A stretch of 64,000 nt of DNA from Streptomyces scabichelini (GTDB lineage: Bacteria; Actinomycetota; Actinomycetes; Streptomycetales; Streptomycetaceae): positions 1 to 64,000 of the forward strand of contig NZ_JAAKZY010000012.1 in the NCBI RefSeq assembly GCF_011045015.1. Direction: 5' to 3'. Every line of letters begins with the position of its first letter. The stretch's first letter is position 1. Positions 9,431 to 19,244 of the stretch are shown one piece after another. The notes beneath the pieces were generated by a model that worked only from the letters and a program-made list of their open reading frames with translations, did no database searches and was not told the origin of the DNA. The translations under genes were made by a program, and so were the position numbers.

Positions 9431-12400
9431 TCAGCGTGCGTTGAAGTACTTCGCCTCGGGGTGGTGGATGACGATCGCGTCCGTGGACTGCTCGGGGTGG
9501 AGCTGGAACTCCTCGGACAGCTCGACGCCGATCCGCTCCGGCTCCAGCAGTTCGGCGATCTTGGCGCGGTCCTCCAGGTCCGGGCAGGCGCCGTAGCCGA
9601 GCGAGAAGCGGGCGCCGCGGTACTTCAGCGCGAACATGTCCTCGACCTCGGCCGGGTCCTCACCGGCGAAGCCGAGTTCGGAGCGCACGCGCGCGTGCCA
9701 GTACTCCGCCAGGGCCTCGGCCAACTGCACGGACAGGCCGTGCAGTTCGAGGTAGTCGCGGTAGGCGTTCGCCTCGAACAGCTTCGCCGTCTCCCCACCG
9801 ATCCTGGAGCCGACGGTGACGACCTGCAGGCCGACGACGTCCGTCTCGCCGGACTCCTCCGGGCGGAAGAAGTCGGCCAGGCACAGCCGGCGGCCACGGC
9901 GCTGGCGCGGGAAGGTGAACCGGGTGCGCTCGTTGCCCCCCTCGTCCAGCAGGATCAGGTCGTCGTCCTTGGACACGCACGGGAAGTAGCCGTAGACCAC
10001 GGCCGCTTCCAGCAGGTTGTCCCGCTGCAGCTGGTCCAGCCAGCCGCGCAGCCGGGGACGGCCCTCGGTCTCGACCAGTTCCTCGTACGTGGGCCCGTCG
10101 CCGGTGCGCGCCTGCTTCAGCCCCCACTGGCCCTTGAACAGCGCGCCCTCGTCCAGCCAGGAGGCGTACTCCTTGAGCTGGATGCCCTTGATGACGCGGG
10201 TGCCCCAGAACGGCGGCTCCGGGATGGGGTTGTCGATGGCCACGTCGGAGCGGACCGCGCCCTCCTCGGGGCGTTCCTCGACGACGGCCTGGGCGGTGGC
10301 CCTGACCCGGCGCTGCTTCAGCTCGGGCAGGGCCGCTCCCGGCACGCCCCGCTTGACGCCGATCAGCGCGTCCATCAGCCGCAGGCCCTCGAACGCGTCG
10401 CGGGCGTAGCGGACTTCGCCCTGGTAGATCTCGTGCAGGTCCTGCTCGACGTACGCCCGGGTCAGTGCCGCCCCGCCGAGGATGACCGGGTAGTCGGCGG
10501 CCATCTTGCGCTGGTTGAGCTCCTCCAGGTTCTCCTTCATGATCACTGTGGACTTGACCAGGAGGCCTGACATGCCGATGACATCGGCCTTGTGCTCCTC
10601 GGCGGCCTCCAGGATCGCGGAGACGGGCTGCTTGATGCCCAGGTTGACCACGTTGTAGCCGTTGTTGGACAGGATGATGTCGACCAGGTTCTTGCCGATG
10701 TCGTGCACGTCGCCGCGCACGGTGGCGAGCACGATGGTGCCCTTGCCGGCCTCGTCGCCCTCGACCTTCTCCATGTGCGGTTCGAGGTAGGCGACCGCGG
10801 TCTTCATCACCTCGGCGGACTGGAGCACGAACGGCAGCTGCATCTGGCCGGAGCCGAACAGCTCGCCGACCACCTTCATGCCGTCGAGGAGCGTCTCGTT
10901 GACGATGTCGAGGGCGGGGCGCTCCTGGAGAGCGTCGTCCAGATCCTGCTCGAGACCGTTCTTCTCGCCGTCGATGATGCGGCGCTTGAGGCGCTCGTCC
11001 AGCGGCAGTGCGGCCAGTTCCTCGGCGCGGCCCGCCTTCAGGGACTTGGTGGTGGCGCCCTCGAACAGGGCCATGAGCTTCTGGAGCGGGTCGTATCCCT
11101 CGGCGCGGCGGTCGTAGATCAGGTCGAGGGCCGTCTGGACCTCTTCCTCGGTGAAGCGGGCGATCGGGAGGATCTTCGACGCGTGGACGATCGCCGAGTC
11201 GAGGCCCGCCTTGACGCATTCGTCCAGGAAGACCGAGTTGAGCAGGACGCGGGCGGCCGGGTTCAGGCCGAAGGAGATGTTCGACAGGCCCAGCGTGGTC
11301 TGCACATCCGGGTGGCGGCGCTTGAGTTGGCGGATCGCCTCGATGGTGGCGATGCCGTCCTTGCGGGACTCCTCCTGGCCGGTGCAGATGGTGAAGGTCA
11401 GGGTGTCGATGAGGATGTCCGACTCGTGGATGCCCCAGTTGCCGGTCAGGTCGTCGATCAGCCGCTCGGCGATCGCGACCTTGTGCTCCGGGGTACGGGC
11501 CTGGCCCTCCTCGTCGATGGTCAGCGCGATCAGCGCGGCGCCGTGCTCCTGCGCGAGCTTGGTGACCTTCGCGAACCGGGACTCGGGGCCGTCGCCGTCC
11601 TCGTAGTTGACCGAGTTGATGACCGCGCGGCCGCCGAGCTTCTCCAACCCGGCCCGGATCACGTCGACTTCGGTGGAGTCCAGGACGATCGGCAGCGTGG
11701 AGGCGGTGGCGAAGCGGCCGGCCAGCTCCTCCATGTCGGCGACGCCGTCACGGCCCACGTAGTCCACGCACAGGTCGAGCATGTGCGCGCCCTCGCGGAT
11801 CTGCTCGCGGGCAATCTCCACGCAGTCGTCCCAGCGGCCCTCCAGCATGGCCTCGCGGAACTTCTTGCTGCCGTTGGCGTTGGTGCGCTCGCCGATCGCC
11901 ATGTACGCGGTGTCCTGGCGGAACGGCACGGTCTGGTAGAGGGAGGCGGCGCCGGGCTCGGGCTGCGGGTGGCGCTCGGCCGGGGCCAGATCGCGTACAC
12001 GCTCGACGACCTGGCGCAGGTGCTCGGGCGTCGAGCCGCAGCAGCCGCCGACCAGGGAGAGGCCGTAATCGCGTACGAAGTTCTCCTGGGCGTCGGCCAT
12101 CTCGGGCGGTGTCAGCGGGAAGTACGCGCCGTCCTTCGTGAGGATGGGCAGCCCGGCGTTCGGCATGCACATCAGCGGCGTACGCGAGTGGCGGGCCAGA
12201 TAGCGCAGGTGCTCACTCATCTCGGCCGGGCCGGTCGAGCAGTTCAGGCCGATCAGGTCGATGCCGAGCGGCTCCAGGGCGGTCAGCGCCGCACCGATCT
12301 CCGAACCGAGCAGCATGACGCCCGTGGTCTCGAAGGCGAGCGAGCAGATCAGCGGCACGTCCACGCCCACGGCATCCATCGCGCGGCGCGCACCGATCAG

Positions 12401-12949
12401 GCTCGACTTGGTCTGCAGCAGGTCCTGCGTGGTCTCCACGATCAGGGCGTCCGCGCCACCGGCGAGCAGGCCCTCGGCGTTCTGCTGGTAGCCGTCACGC
12501 AGTACGTCGTACGCGGTGTGGCCGAGCGACGGCAGCTTGGTGCCCGGGCCGATCGAGCCGAGGACCCAGCGCTGGCGACCGTCCTTGGCGCCGAACTCGT
12601 CGGCGACCTCGCGGGCGATCCGGGCGCCCGCCTCGGACAGCTCGAAGATCCGGTCGGCGATGTCGTACTCGCCGGCAGCTGAGTGGTTCGAACCGAAGGT
12701 GTTCGTCTCGACGCAGTCGACGCCGACGGAGAAGTACTCCTCGTGGACGGAACGCACGATGTCGGGGCGCGTGACGTTCAGGATCTCGTTGCAGCCCTCG
12801 AGGTTCTCGAAGTCCTCGAGCGTCGGGTCCTGGGCCTGGAGCATCGTGCCCATGGCGCCGTCGGCCACCACCACGCGGGTGGCGAGCGCCTCGCGCAAGG
12901 CGGTGATACGGGTCCGGCTGTCAGCGGAAGGGGTTGGCGACGAGGCCAT
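9431..12949 (-). CDS. metH: Cobalamin-dependent methionine synthase MetH
   Basis: This 1172-aa four-module enzyme transfers the methyl group from 5-methyltetrahydrofolate to homocysteine through methylcobalamin. The homocysteine-binding barrel (~20-325) carries the zinc ligands GLNCSTG and GGCCGSTPEHL. The pterin-binding domain (~345-620) contains IGERTNANGSKKF. The cobalamin module contains DVHDIGKNLVDIILSNNGYN, whose His (about residue 749) is the lower axial Co ligand. The C-terminal ~220 residues are the AdoMet activation domain (ADFFRPEESGETDVVGLQ). The length fits the family. The ATG has GGAG 7 nt upstream. No cobalamin riboswitch is recognisable in the 290-nt leader region that it shares with gylR. 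Confidence 0.97.
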   Translation of the reverse strand: MASSPTPSADSRTRITALREALATRVVVADGAMGTMLQAQDPTLEDFENLEGCNEILNVTRPDIVRSVHEEYFSVGVDCVETNTFGSNHSAAGEYDIADRIFELSEAGARIAREVADEFGAKDGRQRWVLGSIGPGTKLPSLGHTAYDVLRDGYQQNAEGLLAGGADALIVETTQDLLQTKSSLIGARRAMDAVGVDVPLICSLAFETTGVMLLGSEIGAALTALEPLGIDLIGLNCSTGPAEMSEHLRYLARHSRTPLMCMPNAGLPILTKDGAYFPLTPPEMADAQENFVRDYGLSLVGGCCGSTPEHLRQVVERVRDLAPAERHPQPEPGAASLYQTVPFRQDTAYMAIGERTNANGSKKFREAMLEGRWDDCVEIAREQIREGAHMLDLCVDYVGRDGVADMEELAGRFATASTLPIVLDSTEVDVIRAGLEKLGGRAVINSVNYEDGDGPESRFAKVTKLAQEHGAALIALTIDEEGQARTPEHKVAIAERLIDDLTGNWGIHESDILIDTLTFTICTGQEESRKDGIATIEAIRQLKRRHPDVQTTLGLSNISFGLNPAARVLLNSVFLDECVKAGLDSAIVHASKILPIARFTEEEVQTALDLIYDRRAEGYDPLQKLMALFEGATTKSLKAGRAEELAALPLDERLKRRIIDGEKNGLEQDLDDALQERPALDIVNETLLDGMKVVGELFGSGQMQLPFVLQSAEVMKTAVAYLEPHMEKVEGDEAGKGTIVLATVRGDVHDIGKNLVDIILSNNGYNVVNLGIKQPVSAILEAAEEHKADVIGMSGLLVKSTVIMKENLEELNQRKMAADYPVILGGAALTRAYVEQDLHEIYQGEVRYARDAFEGLRLMDALIGVKRGVPGAALPELKQRRVRATAQAVVEERPEEGAVRSDVAIDNPIPEPPFWGTRVIKGIQLKEYASWLDEGALFKGQWGLKQARTGDGPTYEELVETEGRPRLRGWLDQLQRDNLLEAAVVYGYFPCVSKDDDLILLDEGGNERTRFTFPRQRRGRRLCLADFFRPEESGETDVVGLQVVTVGSRIGGETAKLFEANAYRDYLELHGLSVQLAEALAEYWHARVRSELGFAGEDPAEVEDMFALKYRGARFSLGYGACPDLEDRAKIAELLEPERIGVELSEEFQLHPEQSTDAIVIHHPEAKYFNAR

Positions 12950-13169
12950 GAATGGGCTCCCTGTGGTGCGACGGCTGTCGGCTATGCGGCTTCCCGGCGG
13001 AAGGCGCACCAAGCCAGAGTAGCCGGGGGCAGGGCCATACGTTCAGGAGGTCCACGGGACGGACGTGCGTGATCAGCATGCTGGACGTGGCGCCAGGGGG
13101 TATCCGGCCGAAACCTGTGGCGACATGTGATGGCCATCCATTAGCGAGAGGTCGGCAACGACCGATAGT

Positions 13170-13186
13170 GTTCAGCATTGTCGAAC
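13170..13186. promoter_or_regulatory. Putative GylR operator upstream of gylR
   Basis: GTTCAGCATTGTCGAAC is a partial dyad (GTTC...GAAC) overlapping the 3' end of a TAGTGT -10-like box (13166-13171). A near-identical 17-mer (15/17) recurs upstream of glpF at 14131-14147. Because the two sites flank genes known to be GylR-controlled, I infer that this is the regulator's binding site. Confidence 0.55.
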
Positions 13187-13239
13187 GGCGGCACAGAAGA
13201 CCGCGTACGGCAGTCGAAGGGGACGGAGGCAGGACTGCG

Positions 13240-14004
13240 ATGGCACGGAACATCCAGTCGCTCGAACGGGCGGCCGCGATGCTGCGGCTCCTCGCGGGCG
13301 GTGAGCGGCGGCTCGGCCTGTCGGACATCGCCTCCTCGCTCGGTCTCGCCAAGGGCACGGCCCACGGCATACTCCGCACGCTCCAGCAGGAGGGCTTCGT
13401 CGAGCAGGACGCCGCATCCGGCCGCTATCAGCTGGGCGCGGAGCTGCTGCGGCTCGGCACCACGTATCTGGACGTCCACGAACTGCGCGCGCGTGCCCTC
13501 GTCTGGACCGACGACCTGGCCCGCTCCAGCGGCGAGAGCGTCTACCTCGGCGTCCTGCACCAGCACGGCGTGCTGATCGTGCACCACGTCTTCCGCCCCG
13601 ACGACAGCCGTCAGGTCCTGGAGGTGGGGGCCATGCAGCCGCTGCACTCCACGGCCCTCGGCAAGGTGCTGTCGGCGTTCGACCCGGTGGCGCACAGCGA
13701 GGTCGTGGAGGGCGAGCGCAAGGAGTTCACGGCGCGCACGATATGCGAGCTGGACGCCTTCGAGGAGGTCCTCGACCTCACGCGCGCGCGTGGGTACGGG
13801 GCCGATGTGGAGGAGACCTGGGAGGGCGTCGCGTCCGTCGCCGCGCCCATCCACGACCGGCGGCGGATGCCGGTCGGCGCGGTGGGCGTCACCGGGGCCG
13901 TGGAGCGGATCTGTGTGAACGGGGAGCTGCGCCCCGAGCTGATCGCGGCGGTGCGCGACTGCGCGCGAGCCGTGTCGCGGGACCTGGGCGCCGCGCGGTT
14001 CTGA
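13240..14004 (+). CDS. gylR: Glycerol operon regulator GylR (IclR family)
   Basis: This 254-aa IclR-family repressor has the N-terminal winged helix-turn-helix (LERAAAMLRLLAGGERRLGLSDIASSLGLAKGTAHGIL, residues ~8-60) and a C-terminal IclR effector domain (ARSSGESVYLGVLHQHGVLIVHHV, ending ICVNGELRPELIAAVRDCARAVS). In S. coelicolor GylR represses the glycerol genes and its own promoter, and is relieved by glycerol 3-phosphate. The ATG has CGGAGG 10 nt upstream. It is immediately followed by a terminator-like hairpin and then glpF-glpK-glpD, the canonical arrangement. It is divergent from metH. Confidence 0.95.
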   Translation: MARNIQSLERAAAMLRLLAGGERRLGLSDIASSLGLAKGTAHGILRTLQQEGFVEQDAASGRYQLGAELLRLGTTYLDVHELRARALVWTDDLARSSGESVYLGVLHQHGVLIVHHVFRPDDSRQVLEVGAMQPLHSTALGKVLSAFDPVAHSEVVEGERKEFTARTICELDAFEEVLDLTRARGYGADVEETWEGVASVAAPIHDRRRMPVGAVGVTGAVERICVNGELRPELIAAVRDCARAVSRDLGAARF

Positions 14005-14017
14005 GAATCCGCAGGAG

Positions 14018-14052
14018 AGAGGGCCGGGGCATCGTCGATGCCCCGGCCCTCT
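14018..14052. terminator. Hairpin between gylR and glpF
   Basis: AGAGGGCCGGGGCAT (14018-14032) pairs with ATGCCCCGGCCCTCT (14038-14052). The 15-bp GC-rich stem has a 5-nt loop and lies 14 nt after the gylR stop. Confidence 0.85.
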
Positions 14053-14130
14053 TTCGATCAGTAACGATCGTGTTTTCGCCACCAGGAGTCTTGACGTGCT
14101 GCTGAGACCAGGACAAGACTCCCGTCCATC

Positions 14131-14172
14131 GGTCGGCATTGTCGAACACCTACCGGCAATACGCGCTAGAGT
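14131..14172 (+). promoter_or_regulatory. glpF promoter with putative GylR operator
   Basis: GGTCGGCATTGTCGAAC (14131-14147) repeats the 17-mer found upstream of gylR. A TAGAGT -10-like box follows at 14167-14172, so the putative operator covers the -35 region. This is consistent with repression by GylR. Confidence 0.55.
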
Positions 14173-14277
14173 GTGACAACGCCAAGGGCCGGTCTCGCTC
14201 TCATCCTTGAGAGCACGGACCACCGGAGGGACCCGGGGTTCGGTTTTTTCCCTGGACGAAGGACAAAGGAGTCGCGG

Positions 14278-15066
14278 GTGTCCAGCTCCGACATCTTCAT
14301 CGGCGAGACCATCGGTACCGCCATACTCATCCTGCTCGGCGGCGGTGTCTGCGCCGCCGTGACGCTGAAGGCCTCCAAGGCGCGTAACGCCGGATGGCTC
14401 GCCATCGCCTTCGGGTGGGGCTTCGCGGTACTCACCGCCGTCTACATCTCGGCGCCCCTCTCCGGTGCGCACCTCAACCCGGCCGTCACCGTCGGTATCG
14501 CCATCAAGGACGGTGAGTGGGGCGACGTTCCCACCTACTTCGCGGGCCAGATACTGGGCGCCATGATCGGTGCCGCTCTGGTCTGGGTGGCGTACCAGGG
14601 ACAGTTCCTGGCGCACCTCACCGACCGCGAGATCGTCGGCGGTCCCGGCGCACAGGACACCAAGTCCGTCGAGGCGCAGGAGGCCCAGGCCGGCCCCGTG
14701 CTCGGCATCTTCTCCACCGGCCCCGAGATCCGGAACGTGGCGCAGAACCTCGCCACGGAGATCATCGGCACCTTCGTGCTGGTGCTCGCGGTCCTCACGC
14801 AGGGCCTGAACAGCGAGGGCGACGGCCTCGGCCCGGTGGGCGGGCTCATGACCGCGCTCGTCGTCGTCAGCATCGGCCTCTCGCTGGGCGGTCCGACGGG
14901 GTATGCGATCAACCCGGCCCGTGACCTCGGCCCACGTATCGTCCACGCCCTGCTGCCCCTGCCCAACAAGGGCGGTTCCGACTGGGGCTACGCCTGGATT
15001 CCGGTCGTCGGCCCGCTGGCCGGCGCAGCGATCGCCGCAGGCATCTACAACGTCGCTTTCGCTTAG
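14278..15066 (+). CDS. glpF: Glycerol uptake facilitator GlpF (aquaglyceroporin)
   Basis: This 262-aa integral membrane channel of the MIP/aquaporin family has six predicted transmembrane helices and the two pore-forming NPA boxes [12 protein letters not shown] and [13 protein letters not shown]. The second is followed by D-L-G-P-R, as in glycerol-type channels. A large extramembrane loop (~115-155) is hydrophilic. The GTG start is fixed by AAAGGAG 6 nt upstream. It is the first gene of glpF-glpK-glpD and is expected to admit glycerol for phosphorylation by GlpK. Confidence 0.95.
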   Translation: MSSSDIFIGETIGTAILILLGGGVCAAVTLKASKARNAGWLAIAFGWGFAVLTAVYISAPLSGAHLNPAVTVGIAIKDGEWGDVPTYFAGQILGAMIGAALVWVAYQGQFLAHLTDREIVGGPGAQDTKSVEAQEAQAGPVLGIFSTGPEIRNVAQNLATEIIGTFVLVLAVLTQGLNSEGDGLGPVGGLMTALVVVSIGLSLGGPTGYAINPARDLGPRIVHALLPLPNKGGSDWGYAWIPVVGPLAGAAIAAGIYNVAFA

Positions 15067-15194
15067 AGCTCTGCTTGGAGCCGAACGTCCGCCCAGCGCC
15101 GTACGTTCACTTGTAACCGCGAGCAAGCCGAGACCCAGCGCCGTAAGCCAGCCCCTTTGACCACGGAATGACCACGGACTTTCAGGAGCACACC

Positions 15195-16742
15195 GTGACC
15201 GACGCCCACACCGCAGGCCCCTTCATCGCCGCCATCGACCAGGGCACCACCTCCAGCCGCTGCATCGTCTTCGACCGCGACGGCCGCATCGTCTCCGTCG
15301 ACCAGAAGGAGCACGAGCAGATCTTCCCCAAGCCGGGCTGGGTCGAGCACAACGCCGCCGAGATCTGGACCAATGTCCAGGAGGTCGTGGCCAGTGCCAT
15401 CGAGAAGGCCGGCATCACCCGTGACGACATCAAGGCCATCGGCATCACCAACCAGCGCGAGACCACGCTGCTCTGGGACAAGAACACCGGTGAGCCCGTC
15501 CACAACGCCATCGTCTGGCAGGACACCCGTACCGACGCCCTCTGCCGGGAACTCGGCCGCAACGTCGGCCAGGACCGCTTCCGCCGCGAGACCGGTCTGC
15601 CGCTCGCGTCGTACTTCGCCGGTCCGAAGGCACGCTGGCTGCTCGACAACGTAGAGGGCCTGCGCGAGCGCGCCGAAGCCGGCGACATCCTCTTCGGCAC
15701 CATGGACTCCTGGGTCATCTGGAACCTGACCGGCGGTGTCGACGGCGGCCACCACGTCACCGACGTCACCAACGCCTCCCGCACCCTCCTCATGAACCTG
15801 CACACGATGCAGTGGGACGAGAAGATCGCCGAGTCCATCGGCGTCCCGCTGGCGATGCTGCCGGAGATCCGCTCCTCCGCCGAGGTGTACGGCGAGATCA
15901 CCGGCGGCAAGCTGGGCGACCTGCTCGGCGGCATCCCGGTCGCGTCCGCGCTCGGCGACCAGCAGGCGGCCCTGTTCGGCCAGACCTGCTTCTCCGAGGG
16001 CGAGGCCAAGTCGACGTACGGCACCGGCACCTTCATGGTGATGAACACCGGTGACAAGATCATCAACTCGTACAGCGGGCTGCTGACGACCGTCGGCTAC
16101 CAGATCGGCGACCAGAAGCCGGTCTACGCCCTGGAGGGCTCGATCGCCGTCACGGGCGCGCTGGTGCAGTGGATGCGCGACCAGATGGGCCTGATCTCCA
16201 CCGCCGCCGAGATCGAGACGCTCGCGCTCTCGGTGGAGGACAACGGCGGGGCCTACTTCGTACCGGCCTTCTCCGGCCTGTTCGCCCCGTACTGGCGCTC
16301 CGACGCCCGCGGTGTGATCGCCGGCCTGACCCGGTACGTCACCAAGGCGCACGTCGCGCGCGCCGTTCTGGAGGCCACCGCCTGGCAGACGCGGGAGATC
16401 GCGGACGCCATGGTCAAGGACTCCGGTGTCGAACTGGCCGCGGTCAAGGTCGACGGCGGCATGACCTCCAACAACCTGCTGATGCAGACCCTCTCGGACT
16501 TCCTGGACGCCCCCGTGGTGCGCCCGATGGTCGCCGAGACCACCTGCCTCGGTGCCGCCTACGCCGCCGGTCTCGCCGTCGGCTTCTGGAACAGCACCGA
16601 CGACCTGCGCGCCAACTGGCGCCGGGCCGCCGAGTGGACCCCCAACATGGCCGCGGACAAGCGCGACCGCGAGTACAAGAGCTGGCTCAAGGCCGTTGAG
16701 CGGACCATGGGCTGGCTCGAAGACGAAGCTGACGAGGAGTAA
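15195..16742 (+). CDS. glpK: Glycerol kinase GlpK
   Basis: This 515-aa FGGY-family sugar kinase converts glycerol and ATP to sn-glycerol 3-phosphate. The phosphate-binding N-terminal motif is [17 protein letters not shown]. The substrate-side motif is [16 protein letters not shown] followed by IVWQDTRT, and the C-terminal ATP motif is [13 protein letters not shown]. The length matches glycerol kinases. The GTG start has CAGGAG 6 nt upstream; an ATG at 15168 lacks a ribosome site. It is the second gene of the operon. Confidence 0.96.
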   Translation: MTDAHTAGPFIAAIDQGTTSSRCIVFDRDGRIVSVDQKEHEQIFPKPGWVEHNAAEIWTNVQEVVASAIEKAGITRDDIKAIGITNQRETTLLWDKNTGEPVHNAIVWQDTRTDALCRELGRNVGQDRFRRETGLPLASYFAGPKARWLLDNVEGLRERAEAGDILFGTMDSWVIWNLTGGVDGGHHVTDVTNASRTLLMNLHTMQWDEKIAESIGVPLAMLPEIRSSAEVYGEITGGKLGDLLGGIPVASALGDQQAALFGQTCFSEGEAKSTYGTGTFMVMNTGDKIINSYSGLLTTVGYQIGDQKPVYALEGSIAVTGALVQWMRDQMGLISTAAEIETLALSVEDNGGAYFVPAFSGLFAPYWRSDARGVIAGLTRYVTKAHVARAVLEATAWQTREIADAMVKDSGVELAAVKVDGGMTSNNLLMQTLSDFLDAPVVRPMVAETTCLGAAYAAGLAVGFWNSTDDLRANWRRAAEWTPNMAADKRDREYKSWLKAVERTMGWLEDEADEE

Positions 16743-16750
16743 GAATCCGC

Positions 16751-18367
16751 ATGACCAGTCAGTCCACCCTGCAGTCCGTGCCTGCCCTCGGTGCGCGCCC
16801 GGCCTCCGGTTTCACGCCGAGCCGCGCCGAGGCCCGGGAGCGGCTCTCCAAGGCGACGTACGACCTTCTCGTCATCGGCGGCGGCATCCTGGGCATCTCC
16901 ACCGCCTGGCATGCCGCGCAGTCCGGGCTGCGGGTGGCTCTGGTCGACGCCGGCGACTTCGCCGGTGCCACCTCCTCCGCCTCCTCCAAGCTTCTCCACG
17001 GCGGTCTGCGCTATCTGCAGACCGGCGCGGTGAAGCTGGTCGCGGAGAACCACTTCGAGCGCCGTGCGGTCTCCCGTCAGGTGGCTCCGCACCTGGCGAA
17101 TCCGCTCACGTTCTACCTCCCCGTGTACAAGGGCGGGCCGCACGGCGCGGCGAAGCTCGGAGCCGGTGTGTTCGCGTACTCGGCGCTGTCGGCCTTCGGT
17201 GACGGTGTGGGCCATCTGCTGAGCCCGTCGAAGGCGGCGCAGGACGTGCCCGAGCTGCGTACGGACAATCTCAAGGCCGTGGCCGTGTACGGCGACGACC
17301 AGATGAACGACTCCCGGATGGCCCTGATGACGGTCCGCGCGGCCGTCGAGTCGGGTGCCGTCGTACTGAACCACGCCGAGGTCACAGGCCTGCGCTTCAC
17401 CAACGGCCGGGTGACCGGTGCCGAGCTGCGCGACCGCCTCGACGGCAGCGAGTTCGGGGTGTCGGCACGCCTTGTGCTCAACGCGACCGGGCCGTGGGTC
17501 GACCACCTGCGCCGGATGGAGAACCCGGACGCGGCGCCTTCCATACGCCTGTCGAAGGGCGCGCACCTCGTCCTGAAGCGGACGTCGCCGTGGAAGGCCG
17601 CGCTCGCCACTCCGATCGACAAGTACCGCATCACCTTCGCCCTCCCCTGGGAGGACATGCTGCTGCTCGGCACGACCGACGAGGCGTACGAGGGCGATCC
17701 GGCGGACGTCGCGGTCACCGAGAAGGACATCGCGCAGATCCTGGACGAGGCCGCGTTCTCGATCCGCGACCAGCAGCTGTCCCGTGACCTGATCACGTAC
17801 TCCTTCGCGGGTCTGCGCGTCCTGCCCGGCGGGCCGGGCGACACCTCGAAGGCCAAGCGGGAGACCGTCGTCACGGAAGGCCGGGGCGGCATGCTGTCCG
17901 TCGCGGGCGGCAAGTGGACGACGTTCCGCCACATCGGCCGTACGGTCATGAAGAAGCTGGAGTCGCTGCCGGGCCGTCCGCTCGGCGAGGACTTCGAGCC
18001 GATCTCCGAGCTGCCCAAGAAGCTGCCGCTGCCCGGCGTCGCCAACCCGCGCGCGGTCGCACACCGCCTGCTCGTCGACGGTCCGGCCCTCGGCCCGCGC
18101 ATGGCCGCCGACACCGCCAGGCACCTGGCGACGCACTACGGTTCGCTGGCCTTCGACATCGCGCGTCTCGCGAACGACGACCCGCAGCTGGCCGAGCGCG
18201 TCCACCCGGACGCCCCGGAGATCTGGGCGCAGGTCGTCTACGCCCGCGACAACGAGTGGGCCGAGACGGCGGACGACGTGCTGCGCCGCCGTACGACGCT
18301 GACGATCCGCGGGCTCGCGACGGACGAGGTCCGCGGCAAGGTGGAGGACCTGCTCGACAAGAAGTAG
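16751..18367 (+). CDS. glpD: Glycerol-3-phosphate dehydrogenase GlpD
   Basis: This 538-aa FAD-dependent dehydrogenase oxidises glycerol 3-phosphate to dihydroxyacetone phosphate and passes electrons to the respiratory chain at the membrane. The FAD Rossmann motif is LLVIGGGILGISTAWHAA, followed by SSASSKLLHGGLRYL. The substrate-domain motif is VAGGKWTTFRHIGRTVMKKL, and the C-terminal DAO_C-like domain occupies ~400-530. The ATG lies 8 nt after the glpK stop and its GAGGAG ribosome site overlaps the end of glpK, indicating translational coupling. A hairpin follows at 18431-18461. Confidence 0.95.
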   Translation: MTSQSTLQSVPALGARPASGFTPSRAEARERLSKATYDLLVIGGGILGISTAWHAAQSGLRVALVDAGDFAGATSSASSKLLHGGLRYLQTGAVKLVAENHFERRAVSRQVAPHLANPLTFYLPVYKGGPHGAAKLGAGVFAYSALSAFGDGVGHLLSPSKAAQDVPELRTDNLKAVAVYGDDQMNDSRMALMTVRAAVESGAVVLNHAEVTGLRFTNGRVTGAELRDRLDGSEFGVSARLVLNATGPWVDHLRRMENPDAAPSIRLSKGAHLVLKRTSPWKAALATPIDKYRITFALPWEDMLLLGTTDEAYEGDPADVAVTEKDIAQILDEAAFSIRDQQLSRDLITYSFAGLRVLPGGPGDTSKAKRETVVTEGRGGMLSVAGGKWTTFRHIGRTVMKKLESLPGRPLGEDFEPISELPKKLPLPGVANPRAVAHRLLVDGPALGPRMAADTARHLATHYGSLAFDIARLANDDPQLAERVHPDAPEIWAQVVYARDNEWAETADDVLRRRTTLTIRGLATDEVRGKVEDLLDKK

Positions 18368-18430
18368 TGAGTGAGGACCCGCTCGGCAAGAAGTCTCGGC
18401 AAGAAGCAGGGGCGCACAGTCTGACCGGAG

Positions 18431-18461
18431 GGGGCGGCTTCCACCCGGTGGAAGCCGCCCC
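18431..18461. terminator. Terminator of the glycerol operon
   Basis: GGGGCGGCTTCCAC (18431-18444) pairs perfectly with GTGGAAGCCGCCCC (18448-18461) around a 3-nt loop, about 60 nt after glpD. Confidence 0.85.
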
Positions 18462-18533
18462 TCGCCCATGTCGTGCCTGTCGTGGATGATCGTCCCGCAC
18501 GGGGCTCACCAGGGCCGTCGAAGCCCCATAATG

Positions 18534-18548
18534 AGACATCGGATGTCT
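18534..18548. promoter_or_regulatory. Inverted-repeat operator of the GntR/FCD regulator
   Basis: AGACATCGGATGTCT is a perfect 7-bp inverted repeat with a 1-nt centre, a geometry typical of FadR-subfamily GntR operators. It sits 20 nt before the regulator's ATG and next to a CATAAT -10-like box, which suggests autoregulation. Confidence 0.6.
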
Positions 18549-18568
18549 GAGCGACAGGGAGGCCCGCC

Positions 18569-19240
18569 ATGGCAGTCACCGATGAGGCGATCGAGAAGAT
18601 CAAGGGAATGATCGTCTCCGGCGCGCTGCGCCCCGGCGACCGGCTGCCCAAGGAGAGCGAACTCGCCGCCGACCTGGGCCTGTCCCGCAATTCCCTGCGG
18701 GAGGCGGTGCGCGCCCTGTCCCTGATCCGCATCCTGGACGTACGGCAGGGCGACGGCACGTACGTCACCAGCCTGGACCCGCAACTCCTCCTGGAGGCGC
18801 TGAGTTTCGTCGTCGACTTCCACCGCGACGACACGGTCCTTGAGTTCCTGGCCGTACGCCGCATCCTGGAGCCGGCCGCGACCTCGATGGCCGCCCAGCG
18901 CATCAGCGCGCAGCAGATCGACGCGCTCACGGCCCAGTTGGACGCGCTGGGCGCGACACCCTCGGTGGAGGAACTCGTGGCCTGCGACCTGGAGTTCCAC
19001 CGGGGCATCGTGCAGAGCTCCGGCAACTCCGTGCTCTGCTCGCTCCTCGACGGCCTCTCCGGTCCCACCACCCGGGCCCGTATCTGGCGCGGCCTGACCC
19101 AGGAGGACGCGGTCAGCCGCACCCTCCACGAGCACCGCGCGATCCTCGCGGCCCTGCGCGACCGCGACGCGGAGGCGGCCCGCTCGTGGGCGACGGTGCA
19201 CATCGCGAGCGTGGAGCAGTGGCTGCGCTCGACGCTGTGA
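18569..19240 (+). CDS. GntR-family regulator, FadR subfamily (FCD domain)
   Basis: This 223-aa repressor-type protein has an N-terminal winged HTH (KIKGMIVSGALRPGDRLPKESELAADLGLSRNSLREAVRAL, ~8-60) and a C-terminal helical FCD ligand domain (FLAVRRILEPAATSMAA, DLEFHRGIVQSSGN, EHRAILAALRDRDAEAA). The Asp/His pattern of metal-binding FCD domains is present in D-x3-H of DLEFHRGI. It therefore probably senses a small organic acid. The ATG has AGGGAGG upstream. No metabolic target gene is adjacent; the downstream segment is a pseudogene. A self-binding operator is likely at 18534-18548. Confidence 0.88.
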   Translation: MAVTDEAIEKIKGMIVSGALRPGDRLPKESELAADLGLSRNSLREAVRALSLIRILDVRQGDGTYVTSLDPQLLLEALSFVVDFHRDDTVLEFLAVRRILEPAATSMAAQRISAQQIDALTAQLDALGATPSVEELVACDLEFHRGIVQSSGNSVLCSLLDGLSGPTTRARIWRGLTQEDAVSRTLHEHRAILAALRDRDAEAARSWATVHIASVEQWLRSTL

Positions 19241-19244
19241 ACTC

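Noticed and set aside
10592..12682. 696-codon plus-strand frame inside metH
   Set aside because: Antisense shadow of metH with typical low-complexity antisense composition.
12950..13239. Cobalamin riboswitch upstream of metH
   Set aside because: I could not find a B12-box-like conserved core on the metH-sense strand; a covariance-model search would settle it.
14278..15066. Water-specific aquaporin rather than GlpF
   Set aside because: The D-L-G-P-R after the second NPA box and the position in a gyl operon favour a glycerol facilitator.
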